Made by a program: the position numbers and the translations under genes | Shown here: positions 44,601 to 57,600 of the stretch, piece after piece | Layout: every line of letters starts with the position of its first letter | How positions within the stretch are numbered: the first letter of the stretch is position 1 | Notes under the pieces: generated by a model | Told to the model about the DNA's origin: nothing | Database searches by the model: none | Seen by the model: the letters and a program-made list of their open reading frames with translations, nothing else | Source: Haematococcus lacustris | Lineage: Eukaryota > Chlorophyta > Chlorophyceae > Chlamydomonadales > Haematococcaceae | DNA length: 64,000 nucleotides | Assembly: GCA_030144725.1 (NCBI GenBank) | Contig: JASKMD010000024.1 | Span: 6,804,339-6,868,338 of the forward strand | Direction: 5' to 3'

Positions 44601-47600
44601 TGTCAGCTAAAAGGCGCTGGCTGTCATGGAGCGAGCCCCTGATGTAGCCATGATCTCAGGCTGCCCCTGTCAAGTGGCAGGTGGTAGCTGGGTTGGGTAG
44701 CCTTTGCCCTGACCCCCTATCCCCTGCCAGGTGACAGGCGCTGGCTGTCGTGCAGGTCGCCTCTGCCGTGTCACCATCACGGTGGCCTGGCTTCCCGCCT
44801 CATGGCCCTGCCACGCTGTGCTGCAGGCCGCCACCCAGAGTGAGGTGCCCCAGTTGATGGCGGCGGAGACGCAGACCATCAAGGACGGTGCGGAGCTGCA
44901 GCAGCGGGAGAATGCCAGGGACCGGCAGCTGCTGTATGACCAGCTGACCAGCCAAGATGAGGTCGTCGCCCAGCTGAAGCACCAGGCAGGTGCTGGCTGA
45001 AGCGCAGGGCGGGTCCAGCCTGTACCTCAGTGCCATGCCTCCCCTTACCAGTATTTCCTGATCTCAATTATGTTATTTTCATCTATTATTGGGTTTATGA
45101 TGGCACCTCAGCGTCATGCCTTCCCTCCACAACCTGCTTGCTCAACAGTCGGCTTCAGTGCCAACGCAACGGCAGCAGCATACAGAGAAAGGAACGTCAC
45201 GAGCACCAAATCAGCAGCGGCTTAGTAGCAGCGACAGCAGGCAGTGGCAATTAGGGTGCTCCATCATGTGGCCCCACTGCTGCCTTATCCCCTTGCAGGT
45301 AGCTGTGCTGCATGAGCAGGCCGTAGCCATTGCGCAGCAGAAGCTGGTCACTGAACAAGCCTACTTGCAGTAAGTGGGCCACACTCGTTACAAGGCAATA
45401 CATGGCAGTTGCTGGAATATGTGTTTGACGTCAAAAGTGCTCAATCGCCTACAAAGTGTGGCCTGTTGACCTGCCTGCCTGCCCGCCCTCTGGCTTGCCT
45501 GCCCAACCTGCCTGCCCGCCTGTCTGTCCATGAGCTATGGTCCCAGTGGGCCCAGCTGAAGACTGACACCAGAGCAACTACCTGACCCCATGGCCACACA
45601 GCCTAGCAAAACTGTTGGGGCTGGCTCAAGTTTCATAGGAGCATTGTCGTTACACATGATGGCCCTAGCACTGAATGCCAGAATGCGGGGTGCTTGCGCT
45701 CCCACTCGGCTGGGGCTGCCCTTAAGACGCACGGGAGCCTGATCATGTCCTCTGATAATCCATAACGGCTCTAGCATCGAGTGACTGCCTGTACATGACT
45801 GAGTGTGCCTGCCTGCCTCAGTGCCTGCCTCCCTGCCTCAGTGCCTGCCTGCCTCAGTGCCTGCCTGCCTCAGTGCCTGCCTGCCTCAGTGCCTGCCTGC
45901 CTCAGTGCCTGCCTGCCTCAGTGCCTGCCTGCCTCAGTGCCTGCCTGCCTCAGTGCCTGCCTGCCTCAGTGCCTGCCTGCCTCAGTGCCTGCCTGCCTCA
46001 GTGCCTGCCTGCCTCAGTGCCTGCCTGCCTCAGTGCCTGCCTGCCTCAGTGCCTGCCTCCCTGCCTCAGTGCCTGCCTGCCTCAGTGCCTGCCTGCCTCA
46101 GTGCCTGCCTGCCTCAGTGCCTGCCTGCCTCAGTGCCTGCCTGCCTCAGTGCCTGCCTGCCTCAGTGCCTGCCTGCCTCAGTGCCTGCCTGCCTCAGTGC
46201 CTGCCTGCCTCAGTGCCTGCCTGCCTCAGTGCCTGCCTGCCTCAGTGCCTGCCTGCCTCAGTGCCTGCCTGCCTCAGTGCCTGCCTGCCTCAGTGCCTGC
46301 CTGCCTCAGTGCCTGCCTGCCTCAGTGCCTGCCTCCCTGCCTCAGTGCCTGCCTGCCTCAGTGCCTGCCTGCCTCAGTGCCTGCCTGCCTCAGTGCCTGC
46401 CTGCCTCAGTGCCTGCCTGCCTCAGTGCCTGCCTCAGTGCCTGCCTCAGTGCCTGCCTGCCTCAGTGCCTGCCTGCCTCAGTGCCTGCCTGCCTCAGTGC
46501 CTGCCTGCCTCAGTGCCTGCCTGCCTCAGTGCCTGCCTCAGTGCCTGCCTCAGTGCCTGCCTCAGTGCCTGCCTCAGTGCCTGCCTCAGTGCCTGCCTCA
46601 GTGCCTGCCTGCCTCAGTGCCTGCCTGCCTCAGTGCCTGCCTCAGTGCCTGCCTCAGTGCCTGCCTCAGTGCCTGCCTCAGTGCCTGCCTCAGTGCCTGC
46701 CTCAGTGCCTGCCTGCCTCAGTGCCTGCCTGCCTCAGTGCCTGCCTGCCTCAGTGCCTGCCTGCCTCAGTGCCTGCCTGCCTGCCTCAGTGCCTGCCTCA
46801 GTGCCTGCCTGCCTCAGTGCCTGCCTGCCTCAGTGCCTGCCTCAGTGCCTGCCTCAGTGCCTGCCTCAGTGCCTGCCTCAGTGCCTGCCTCAGTGCCTGC
46901 CTCAGTGCCTGCCTCAGTGCCTGCCTGCCTCAGTGCCTGCCTGCCTCAGTGCCTGCCTCAGTGCCTGCCTCAGTGCCTGCCTCAGTGCCTGCCTCAGTGC
47001 CTGCCTCAGTGCCTGCCTGCCTCAGTGCCTGCCTCAGTGACTGCCTCAGTGCCTGCCTGCCTGCCTCAGTGCCTGCCTGCCTGCCTCAGTGCCTGCCTGC
47101 CTGCCTCAGTGCCTGCCTGCCTGCCTCAGTGACTGCCTCAGTGCCTGCCTGCCTGCCTCAGTGCCTGCCTGCCTCAGTGCCTGCCTGCCTCAGTGCCTGC
47201 CTGCCTGCCTCAGTGACTGCCTCAGTGCCTGCCTCAGTGCCTGCCTGCCTCAGTGCCTGCCTGCCTGCCTCAGTGCCTGCCTGCCTGCCTCAGTGCCTGC
47301 CTGCCTGCCTCAGTGACTGCCTCAGTGCCTGCCTGCCTGCCTCAGTGCCTGCCTGCCTCAGTGCCTGCCTGCCTCAGTGCCTGCCTGCCTGCCTCAGTGA
47401 CTGCCTCAGTGCCTGCCTCAGTGCCTGCCTGCCTGCCTCAGTGCCTGCCTGCCTCAGTGCCTGCCTGCCTGCCTCAGTGCCTGCCTGCCTCAGTGCCTGC
47501 CTGCCTCAGTGCCTGCCTGCCTCAGTGCCTGCCTGCCTCAGTGCCTGCCTGCCTCAGTGCCTGCCTGCCTGCCTCAGTGCCTGCCTGCCTCAGTGCCTGC

Positions 47601-50600
47601 CTGCCTGCCTCAGTGCCTGCCTGCCTCAGTGCCTGCCTGCCTCAGTGCCTGCCTGCCTCAGTGCCTGCCTGCCTGCCTCAGTGCCTGCCTGCCTCAGTGC
47701 CTGCCTGCCTCAGTGCCTGCCTGCCTGCCTCAGTGCCTGCCTGCCTCAGTGCCTGCCTGCCTGCCTCAGTGCCTGCCTGCCTCAGTGCCTGCCTGCCTGC
47801 CTCAGTGCCTGCCTCAGTGCCTGCCTGCCTCAGTGCCTGCCTGCCTGCCTCAGTGCCTGCCTCAGTGCCTGCCTGCCTCAGTGCCTGCCTGCCTGCCTCA
47901 GTGCCTGCCTCAGTGCCTGCCTGCCTCAGTGCCTGCCTGCCTGCCTCAGTGCCTGCCTCAGTGCCTGCCTGCCTCAGTGCCTGCCTGCCTGCCTCAGTGC
48001 CTGCCTCAGTGCCTGCCTGCCTCAGTGCCTGCCTGCCTGCCTCAGTGCCTGCCTCAGTGCCTGCCTGCCTCAGTGCCTGCCTGCCTGCCTCAGTGCCTGC
48101 CTCAGTGCCTGCCTGCCTCAGTGCCTGCCTGCCTGCCTCAGTGCCTGCCTCAGTGCCTGCCTGCCTCAGTGCCTGCCTGCCTGCCTCAGTGCCTGCCTCA
48201 GTGCCTGCCTGCCTGCCTCAGTGCCTGCCTCAGTGCCTGCCTGCCTCAGTGCCTACCTGCCTGCCTCAGTGACTGCCTCAGTGCCTGACTTGCTGAGTGT
48301 GGTGTTGGTTGCTCTCGCTGCGCTGCGCTTGCTTCCAGCCTGGAGGCTGCACTGGACGAAGCTCTGGCCACCCAGGACCAGTCCAATGGCGGCCCTCAGC
48401 ACGCACCCAGCTTTGAGGATGACGAGTGAGGCACCCGGCTCAGGCCCCTGCCCCTGGGCATGCGCTGCATGCTCCATGCGCCGCATGCTCCATGTGATGC
48501 ATGCTCCGTGTGATGCATGCTCCATGCACAAACACCCTCCTCCCTGCCCACGCCCTGACTCATCAGGCTCGGCCTCCTCACGCATGCAGTGTCAGGGCTC
48601 ACAGGCACCCAGGCATGCAGAACCCCATGCACTCGCTGATTGGAGTGCCTTGCCCATGTGCCTTGCATGTGTGTGTGCCTTGCCCATGTGCCCATGTGCC
48701 TGGCATATGTGTGGCTGCAGCTGGTGTGCACAGAGAACACCCTGCCTGCCTGGCTGACAGATGTGCGGCAGTGTGTCCACCCAGCGACCCGGCGATGGCT
48801 AGCACACCCAGCTCCAGACACCAAGGCTTGCTGCGGCCCTAGCAGCCCCATGAGAGCAGCAGGGCATGCTGGCAGTAGGGCAGGGGAGTGTGGGTGCTGT
48901 GGAGCTCTTGTGCCGCTGCCTCCAGAGGCTGTCGTGCCATGCTGCAGGTGCCTCAAGGTGCTGTCACCGGCTGAGAAGGCGCTGAACCTGCTGGACAAGA
49001 TGATGCATGGCGTCCAGGTGGGCAGGCGGCTGTCACTTGCGGGCAGCTGACACCCTCACAGCACCCGCTCCCCACATCGCTCTCCACATCACTCCCCACT
49101 CCGCACATCACTCCCCACCACCCGGCACCTTAGCCCTTCTCAACACACACACCTCACCACCGCCAATTGCGTGCACATCACTACATCAGGCAGCAGCTGG
49201 GCTGCAGGTCATGAGATCAGTAGTGAAAGTGGACGTACCCAGCAGCTTGCATGCCCCTCCTCTCATCCTCTCACGTACACGCACACTCACGTACAACCAC
49301 ACACGCACACACCCACACACCAGCACGCTCTGCCCTGCTGGCCCTGCTCACGCTCTGCCCTGCTGGCCCTGATACTGACAGGTAGCTATGCAAGAGGTGC
49401 TGGCGGTCAGAAACGCAATCCTGGCTGGCGGTTTCAACCTCCTGGCACCAACAGACCTAGACAAACAGGCAAGTGTGGTGCTCAATCGACGTAAAGGGGG
49501 CTGGCTGGCTTGCTCAATGTGGCTCCGTATCCCGCTGAACCCCTCTGAAATGGGCCTGCACCTCCTGCAGCACTCAGTGGGTGCATGTATAACCAAAAAA
49601 TCCCAAAAGTTTGAACCACGAAAAAGCCAAGACCCTGTGGCTACACCTCGTGACGCGGCACATCAGCCAAGTAGCCGCGCTCACGACTCTGGCACATCAT
49701 TGCTGGCTGACAAGGGCAGCAATGGCTTTGCTGTCTTCACCCGCAGCAGCCTTGATGCACACTCCACGATGCCAGTGTCATTTGACGATGCTCACTCTTG
49801 CATACTCATACTCATGGCAGCCGGCCCACCTCAGGTCCTTGTTGTGCTCCTGGTTGCCGGGCAGGTGGTGAACAGGCTGGACCAGCACGGCCTGGGTGCA
49901 GATGAAGATGTGAACGCGTCCCTGACACAGATGCTTGCCTCCGCCCCCCGCGCCAAGCTGTCCCGCAGCGACTCCCTCCTGGTGGGTGGGCAGGCCACCA
50001 GCTCTGCTGCCCTCACCTGCCATCAGGCTGATTGTCAGCTCACAGAGCTCAGACACTACCAGACAGGTACCCTCCTGGGTCTGCCAGCTAGCAGTGCCAG
50101 CAGCCAGCAGTGCTAGCAGCCAGCAGCAGGGCTGAGGCAGCCCAGCCAGGGCTGGTGCAGCACTGGGCACCCCACCAGGCCTGGGTGGGTGCTGATCCAG
50201 CCAGTGTCAGTAGTGGCGGTGTCAATGGCTGGAGTGGGTGGCAGTGGGGCAGTTGGGTCACAGCAGTTGTGCCATCTTCATGGCAACAGGACGAGGGTGC
50301 ACCGGCACAGTAGGGGAGGGTGGGAGGGGAAGGCAGGGGCAATGGCTGGGTCTTAGGCAAGGCCAAAGCTGCCTAGTCAACATGGTTCATACAATTGTGC
50401 TGGTCACCAGCCAGGCGTTCAGGTACAGGTATGGTGCAGGTGCCTACCATTCTGCTGCCTTGCTGCCAGGTGTGAGCCTGATGGCCTGACTGCCTGGTCC
50501 CTGTAGACAGCGGCGTAAGCCACAGTGGTGGCTGTGTCTCTGCCCTGCGCACTGTGTGGTGTTCACAACCGAACTGCCCCACAAGCCTGCCTGCCTAGTC

Positions 50601-51566
50601 CCATGCCCCTAGCTCCACTCTCCACCCCCTCCAAACGCTTGAATTCCCCAGCACTACTGCTAGCCTGCCCGCCTCCTTCTCCTCCTGCACGCCTGCCTGC
50701 CTGCCTGCCTGTCTAGCTGTCTGTCTGTCTAGCTGCCAGACGCCCCCCTCATCCTCACCACCTACAGGAGGGCCGGTGGTGGTGCCGCTAAGTATGGGCA
50801 ATGAGCACAAGCCCAGGTACCCTACCAGCACTGCACTGACCTCCCCTCGCTTGCAGGGCTTGGGTGTGCTGATGCGATGAGCACAAGCTCAGGGGCCATG
50901 TCAGGCCACCTACCAGCAGCACACTGACCCTGCACCTTGCACCTTGCACCTTGCACCTTGCACCTTGCACCTTGCACCTTGATTGCAGAGCCTGGATGTG
51001 CTGGAGGGCTCAGCAACCCCTCACCTGGGAGGGGAGCAGCCACCGCCCCCTGCACAGCAGATGGGTGAGTGCGTCAGCCCCAGCACCAAACCACGTCTTT
51101 GTCAGCCCCTCACTGGGTAGGAGGTAACCGTGCTACCATCATGATGATGATGAGGAATCATCAACATCATCAGCAGCTGCAGCAGCAGGAGAGCAGCAGC
51201 ACTGACAACTGTGGGTTATTGCCTGTCTTGCCTTTTGGTTTACGCAGCCAGGAGTTGTGTTGAGGGGTCTAGGTTAGTGCTGGCTGTGTCATCTACACCT
51301 GGCTGAACCTGCTGACCTGCCTGCCAGCCTGGCCTTCACCCTGCCTTGATCTGCTGGCTTTCTTGCCTGCCTGCACCCCACCCCTGCAGGCTGCGACCCG
51401 TCCAGCCCTCACCCTGGTCAGCGTGGGCCCATGCTGCGCCGCCGCAGCGCTCTGCCCCTAATCCAGGCGCAGGCCATAGCCATGCTGCCCGGGTCCCCCT
51501 CAGGCAGTGCTGGGGACAACATGGCACCAGGCAAGCAAGGGGGGAGGGGAGACAGCCATGCTATAC

Positions 51567-51608
<42 letters not shown>

Positions 51609-54600
51609 AGCACATCACACATTCTGCTGCCAAGCACATCATTCTCAATCCTTGCCTCAAGTTTGCCTCAAGTACGCTGCTGGCCCTCCCGTCCTCCTGA
51701 CACCCACTGCCCCTGGCCCCTGTTGCTACGCGCCCGCCCTGGCCCCTCCCCTGCTGCCCCTTGCGCAGCCCGCTCCCACAGCCTCCCCCAGGACCAGATG
51801 GACCTTGCCAGCCTGCAGCTGCTGCAGGGCATCCATGCTGCTGCCGCCACTGCCTTTGCCTCTCAAGACGGATCAGGCTACGACCCCAACCAAGCGCCCC
51901 TGCCCAGCCCCAGCTCCTCCTCCAACCATGCAGCCCACCTCCTGCAGCTGCTGCCGCAGCACACCGCCAATCTGGAGCTAAGTGCCGCGCAGGTCAACAC
52001 CTCACTCCCAGGCTCTGAAAGGGGCACGTCAACAGCAGGGGCCGCCGGGCCTGTCCTAATTCAGGGCCAGGGTCTCAGCTACCTGGCCGCCCCTGTGGCA
52101 GTGCCGGTTCAGCGCAGGGGGTCAGCTGAGGCTTTGCACAACCTGGCTGCTGCAGCTCTCAGCCCGCATGGCATGGTGGGCCTGCTGACCCCCCTGCTGC
52201 TGCCCCAGCCACCGGCAGGCCCCCGCCAGCCGCTCCTCTCCCGCATGACTCGCTCTTACCCAGGGGTGGCTGGGGCGGCTGCTGCGGCAACCGAGCCAGG
52301 CTCGGCTGCAGCTGCAGCTGCCGGCGCAGGGGTCGTTGTGGAGGAGGAGGCAGGGGGTGTGGAGGAGGGGGAGGAGGCGCCAGGCCTGCTGGCTGCACTG
52401 GCCAGGCGGCGCAGCAATGGCAGCCTGGTGCTTGCTGAGCACACCAGCTGCCTCAGGGACAATACAAAGCGCAGGGCGGGGGCGCGGAGGTGAGGCCTAG
52501 GGGAAGGGGTATGGGGTGTAGTGGGCCTCCCACAACCCATGCCATAGTAAGTCCCCTGCAGTGCCTTAGTAAGTAGTACGTGGGGCTCAAGGCGGAGTAT
52601 TTGTGTGAGACAATGTGTGGTACGGAGTGTGAGGCACAGTGTGAGACATGGCTGCAAGTGGCACAGTGTGCAACATGGTGTGTGCCACAGCCTGGGTGGC
52701 AGTGTGGCAGGAGGAGTGAGGGCTGTGGGTGTGCATGCAAGCGCAGGGCCTCGGTGACCATCTTGGCCACTGCCCCTGAGCATGTGGCTGTCCTGCTGCG
52801 CCAACCCTCAGACATGGTGAGATGGCTGGCAGGCTGTCAACAGGGTGAGCAGGGCCACGCCTTGAGCGCTGCGGCTGAGCCCTTGCTAGGGTTAGGGCTG
52901 GGGTCAAGGTCCCATGCTAGGGTTAGGGCTGGGGTCAAGGTCAGGGACAGGGTCAGGGTCAGGGTACCCTCACCCCTGAGCTCTTCAGGACTCAAGTTAG
53001 CTAGCTGGGGATGCTGTAGGTGTGCCTCACGCTATACAGCTGAGCCCTACCCCACCCCAGCCGTCAAGGGGCCATTGGGGGGTCTGTCTACACCATGCAG
53101 GCCATCCTGATCAGCTATGCGTGCTGTCCGGCTGGCATAGTTGCCCTGTCGGCATTGAGCTGTCTGGTGCTGGTCGGCTGTTCCTGACAATAGCGGCCAT
53201 GGCTGCCGCTGCTACTGCTGCTGCTGCCCCTGCCCCTGCCCCTGCAGCTGAATGTGGTGCTGGCCAAGGCTGAGGACGGCTGGCTGTTTGACGCCTTCCA
53301 GCTGGCAGAGGTGTCACAGGGCCGCCCGCTGTCCACCCTGGCATTTGCCCTGCTGCGCCGCATGCACCTCATAGCCCACTTCCAGCTCAGCGAGGCTCGA
53401 CTGGCAAGGTCAGGCGGGCGCTGCGCAGCTGGCGTGGCCGGGGCAGTTGTGCAGGGGTTGCAGGGCAGAGGCCAGGGTGGACAGCGGGCAGCCCTGGGAC
53501 ATGAGGTAGGCAGGGCGGGGCAGGGCAGGGGCAGAGCCACCCTAAGGCAAGGGGAGGGGGAGCAAGGCGAGTGGGAAAGGGTTGGTGGAGCCCCAAGCTA
53601 AGGGGGCCTGGGAGGGGTGATGGAGCAAGAGGACCGCTCCAGGGGGGTGGGTAAGGGGAGGGGCAGCAGGCGGTAGGAGGCAGGGGGCTGGGGGAGAGAG
53701 GCTGGCAGGGGAGGGGTATCTTGCAAGGGCGGCCTGGGAGGGGTGGTGAAGAGGATGGTGAAGAGGATGGCTCAAGGGGGGTGGAGCAGGTAGCTGGCAG
53801 GGGAGCCCCGGGAATCAGAGGCAAGGGGTGGGAGGGTGGCAGGGGAGGGGTGTCTTGCCGGCTTGAGTGGAGGTGCAATGGCGCGTAAGCGGTCCACTGC
53901 CTATGGTATTGTTTGCTTGACCCAGACTATGTTATGTCATATGCCTGCCTGCCGTCTGCCCCTTCTTCTCCTGCCACCGGCATCGTGGACGCCCCACCCT
54001 GATTGAGCCCTCACCAACACGCCAGCCTCACAGCCGGGCCAGCCTCTCAGCCAGGCAGCCTCACAGCCATGCAGCCTCACAGCCATGTAGCCTCTCAGCC
54101 AGGCAGCCTCACAGCCGGGCCAACCTCACAGAGTCACGCCGGGGACAGCAGCTGGGCTGGCCATCAGTAGGGGTGGGGCGGGCTGGTCAGCTTGCGGCAC
54201 TGCTCGCCTGCGTGTGCCCCTGGCTGCCCCAGGTTTTTGTGCGCAATAGAGGATGGCTACCCCAGCAACCCCTACCACTGCCGCACCCACGCAGCAGACG
54301 TCCTGCGTGAGTGCTCAGCAACAGCAACCTGAACCCTGACCCCAACCCTGATTATTACTCCAAACCTCACCCTCATCCCAACCCTTGTAACCCTAACCCC
54401 AGCTCTAACCCTAGCCTCAACCTTAATGGAGCGCCCCTTACCCTGACTGAGTGCAAGTGCTGCTTGCCCTGCCCCTCACCCATTACTCAATGCATGCCCT
54501 GCCCCTCAAACCTGATCAGTGCGTGAGCTGCCTCTTTGCCCTGCCTCCTGTTGATGATGGTGATGATGCTGGCATGCTAATGTCTCACGGTGATGATGAT

Positions 54601-57600
54601 GTTGACGACCCTGTTGCTGACCACCCGCAGCCAGGTGCTTGCCGGCAACCCCCCTGCCCCCCACCCTGCCCCCTGCGTGCACTGCCCCCTGCTTGCAGGC
54701 ACGGTGCACTGCATGATGACGCGGGGCAAGGTGGGCAAAATGCTGGGCGGGGATCAACGGGTGGACCTGCTGGCCGTCTACCTCTCTGCAGTGAGTGGCC
54801 TCAGGGGTCGGGTTGGCGGGTCGGGTCGGGTTGGCAGGTCGGGTCGGCAGGTCGGGTCGGCAGGTCGTGCACATGACACAGCGTACCTCTGGGGCCAGGG
54901 CCATCACTCTGATCCTAACCATGACCCTAACCCTATCCCCAGGGGCAGGGACATTGCTGCCTCTCCCACCGCCGCAGCAACACTCTGCCACCCACCGCGC
55001 ATCGCCTGCATGCCAGGCACACCTTTACTTCTGCTCAATGCTGCCCCTGTACAGCGTCCCCATTCCCTGCTTCCCACAGTACTTGAGCCCAGCAGCAAAT
55101 GCAGCAGAAGCAGCAGCAGTGGCAGGCAGGCCTAGCTTCAGCGGCAGTAGCAGTTCATGATGTCTTCAGCAAAGTCCTCTGATTACAGCAACACACCATG
55201 ATGTATGTATCGCTATGTCTACATGCATGTGCAAGCCTCCATGCCTGCAGCTCATCCACGACTTTGAGCATAAAGGGGTCAATAACCAGTACCTCATCAC
55301 CACTGGAGACGAGCTGGCGGTGAGTGAGGCCATGTGGCTGCATGCAGCTGTGGCAGTGGTGAGCAGGGGTGGGCAGTGGTGTCTATGCAGTCTATGGTGC
55401 AACGTCTATACAGTTTCAGCTCCGTGGTGGCTGTTGAATGGAAGCGGTGCAGCGACCGACACATCTGGCACCTTAGGCTTGGTCTGACATGTAACAAATC
55501 TGGTCTTATGGCGTCTATTCTGAGGCTGAGCTGGGCTCTTGCTACTGCTCTGATGGTGCCCCTGGTCTTATGCCGTGTCATCAACATGCTAGGTGGACAT
55601 GTCAATGGTGCTGGTGATTGTGAGCCTGTGCTGCAGTTGGTGAAGGCGGTGGTGTGACCTTGCTCTCCATGCTGTGTGGATCTGTGCTGCTGCTGGTGAT
55701 GGTGGTGATGCTCTCTGTTATGTCCCAGCGAATGTCTGCTGCACAGCCAAGTGTTTTCGGCTGTTGCCGTTGGTTTTGCTGCAGCTGCGCTACAACGATC
55801 ACAGTCCAATGGAGAACCACCACATTGCTGCAGCGTTCCAGCTGATGCTGCATGACGAGACAAACTTCTTCACCAACACAAACAGCAAGGTTCGCAACAG
55901 CAAGCGCAGCCGTATCTGGCCAAGCTTTATTTCATCAACTGCTCTGATGCACTGACTGCCCTACCCAGCCCAGTCTTGCCCCACCCAGCCTCCCGCCTTG
56001 CATGGCCTATGTCTGAGGTCAATGCCATCCTCCTCCGACCCCCCCCAACCCAGACGTGTCTTTGCCTCCGCCTGCTCACGCAACGAGCCCACACTTCCCA
56101 TAGGCAGACCATGCTCACACCATGCAGGAGAGTGGCAGCACACGCAGGCGCAGAGAGGAGAGTGTTAGGCAGACCCAGCAAGCACACAGGAAGGCAGCGC
56201 CCCTGACGCCCTCAGCAATCACCCTCATCAATGCACTGCCTTCAGCCTTGCCGTATGGCTGGCTGAGCCATGCTTTGCCGCCTCCCATCCCCTAGGACCC
56301 TGCCCACAGCCAACCCCCTGGCTCTCCATGCTCCCCTGGCAGACCATGCAGACCATCACCTGCAGCCAGCTGCCAGCACCATTCCCAGCTTCTACCCAGC
56401 TTCTGCCCAGGGGCGCCCCATGGGACCCCTGCGCGCCCTGTCGCCCCTGAAGGCTGCAGAGCCAGGGGCTGCAGGGTTTGCTGAGCGAAGGGTTGCACTG
56501 CCACCACCACTGCCATCCACTGCCCCTTTGCCGCGCCCCCTGCTGATGCACTGGCGGGGCGGCACCATTGCGGCACCATTGCCCCTAGACTGTGCAAAGA
56601 CAGAGGCTGCCCAGCATCGCCCCTGGCTGCAGGTCCGGGAAGTCATCCGGCGCTACGTCATAGAGCTGGTGCTGGCCACTGACATGAAGCAGGCAGGTGT
56701 TGCAGCCACCGCGCCCTGCTGCTTGCAGCATCCCCCACAGCCAACCCCACATTGCCAGCTCCCCATCCCGGCACTGGCACGTCGGATGTGCGCATGTACA
56801 TCTTCAAGCTCCTTCCTGCCTGCAACCTCAGCCATACCTGCATGCCTGCTGCTGTCTGCCTGCTGCTGCAGCACTTTGCCTTCAACTCCATGTTCAACAA
56901 CAAAACCCCCACGCTGCTGTCATGCATCGTGGGGGCCCATGAGGCGGAGTCGTCTCCGGTGCTGATGGGAGCGCCCAGCCGCCGCCACCCCAGCTTGCCT
57001 GGCCATGGCCCTGAGCTGGGCAAACCCCTAGTGGAGCACCCTTCACCCCAGGTCTCAGGCTCGCTGCCCACCCCGCCGCCACTTGCCAACATGGGCAACA
57101 AGGGGCAGGGTGTCATGGACGATGACCTGCGCCTCCTCACCCTGCAGGTCAGTTTCTCTGTCATTTTTCTAGTCACTCTTGAGTCTCACTCATGCCAGCT
57201 CTTTGTTGTAGAGAGGGTGGGGCTGGGGAGTACCAGAGGTTGTGTGTGTGACCCTTTGCTGCCCTGCACCCCCTGCCTAGTGATAAGCAGAGGGCTATTC
57301 TGGCACCAGCCCCTCAGCCAGCCCCTCAACCAGCCCCTCAGCCATGTCACCCCGCATTGCCTGCACATACTCAGGTCCTGCACATGTGGTGCACGTGTGG
57401 TGCACGTGTTGCCGTCTCTGGCGTCAGTACTCAGGCTGAAATGCAGCGGGCCTCATTCCCCTCACAGCGCTGCCTGCCTGCCTACCTGCCTGCCTGACTG
57501 CAGCCTGGGTTGCCTGGGTTGCAGCGCTGCTTGCCCACACGGCTAGGCAGTGAGGCCTTTAGGCGCCAGCTTGTCAGCTCTCTCCACCCTCCTCCATGCA

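Noticed and set aside
45795..48757. A 984-codon Cys/Pro-rich protein and two shorter overlapping ones
   Set aside because: All three frames of the 12/16/20-bp array are open; the array is in PDE intron 5.
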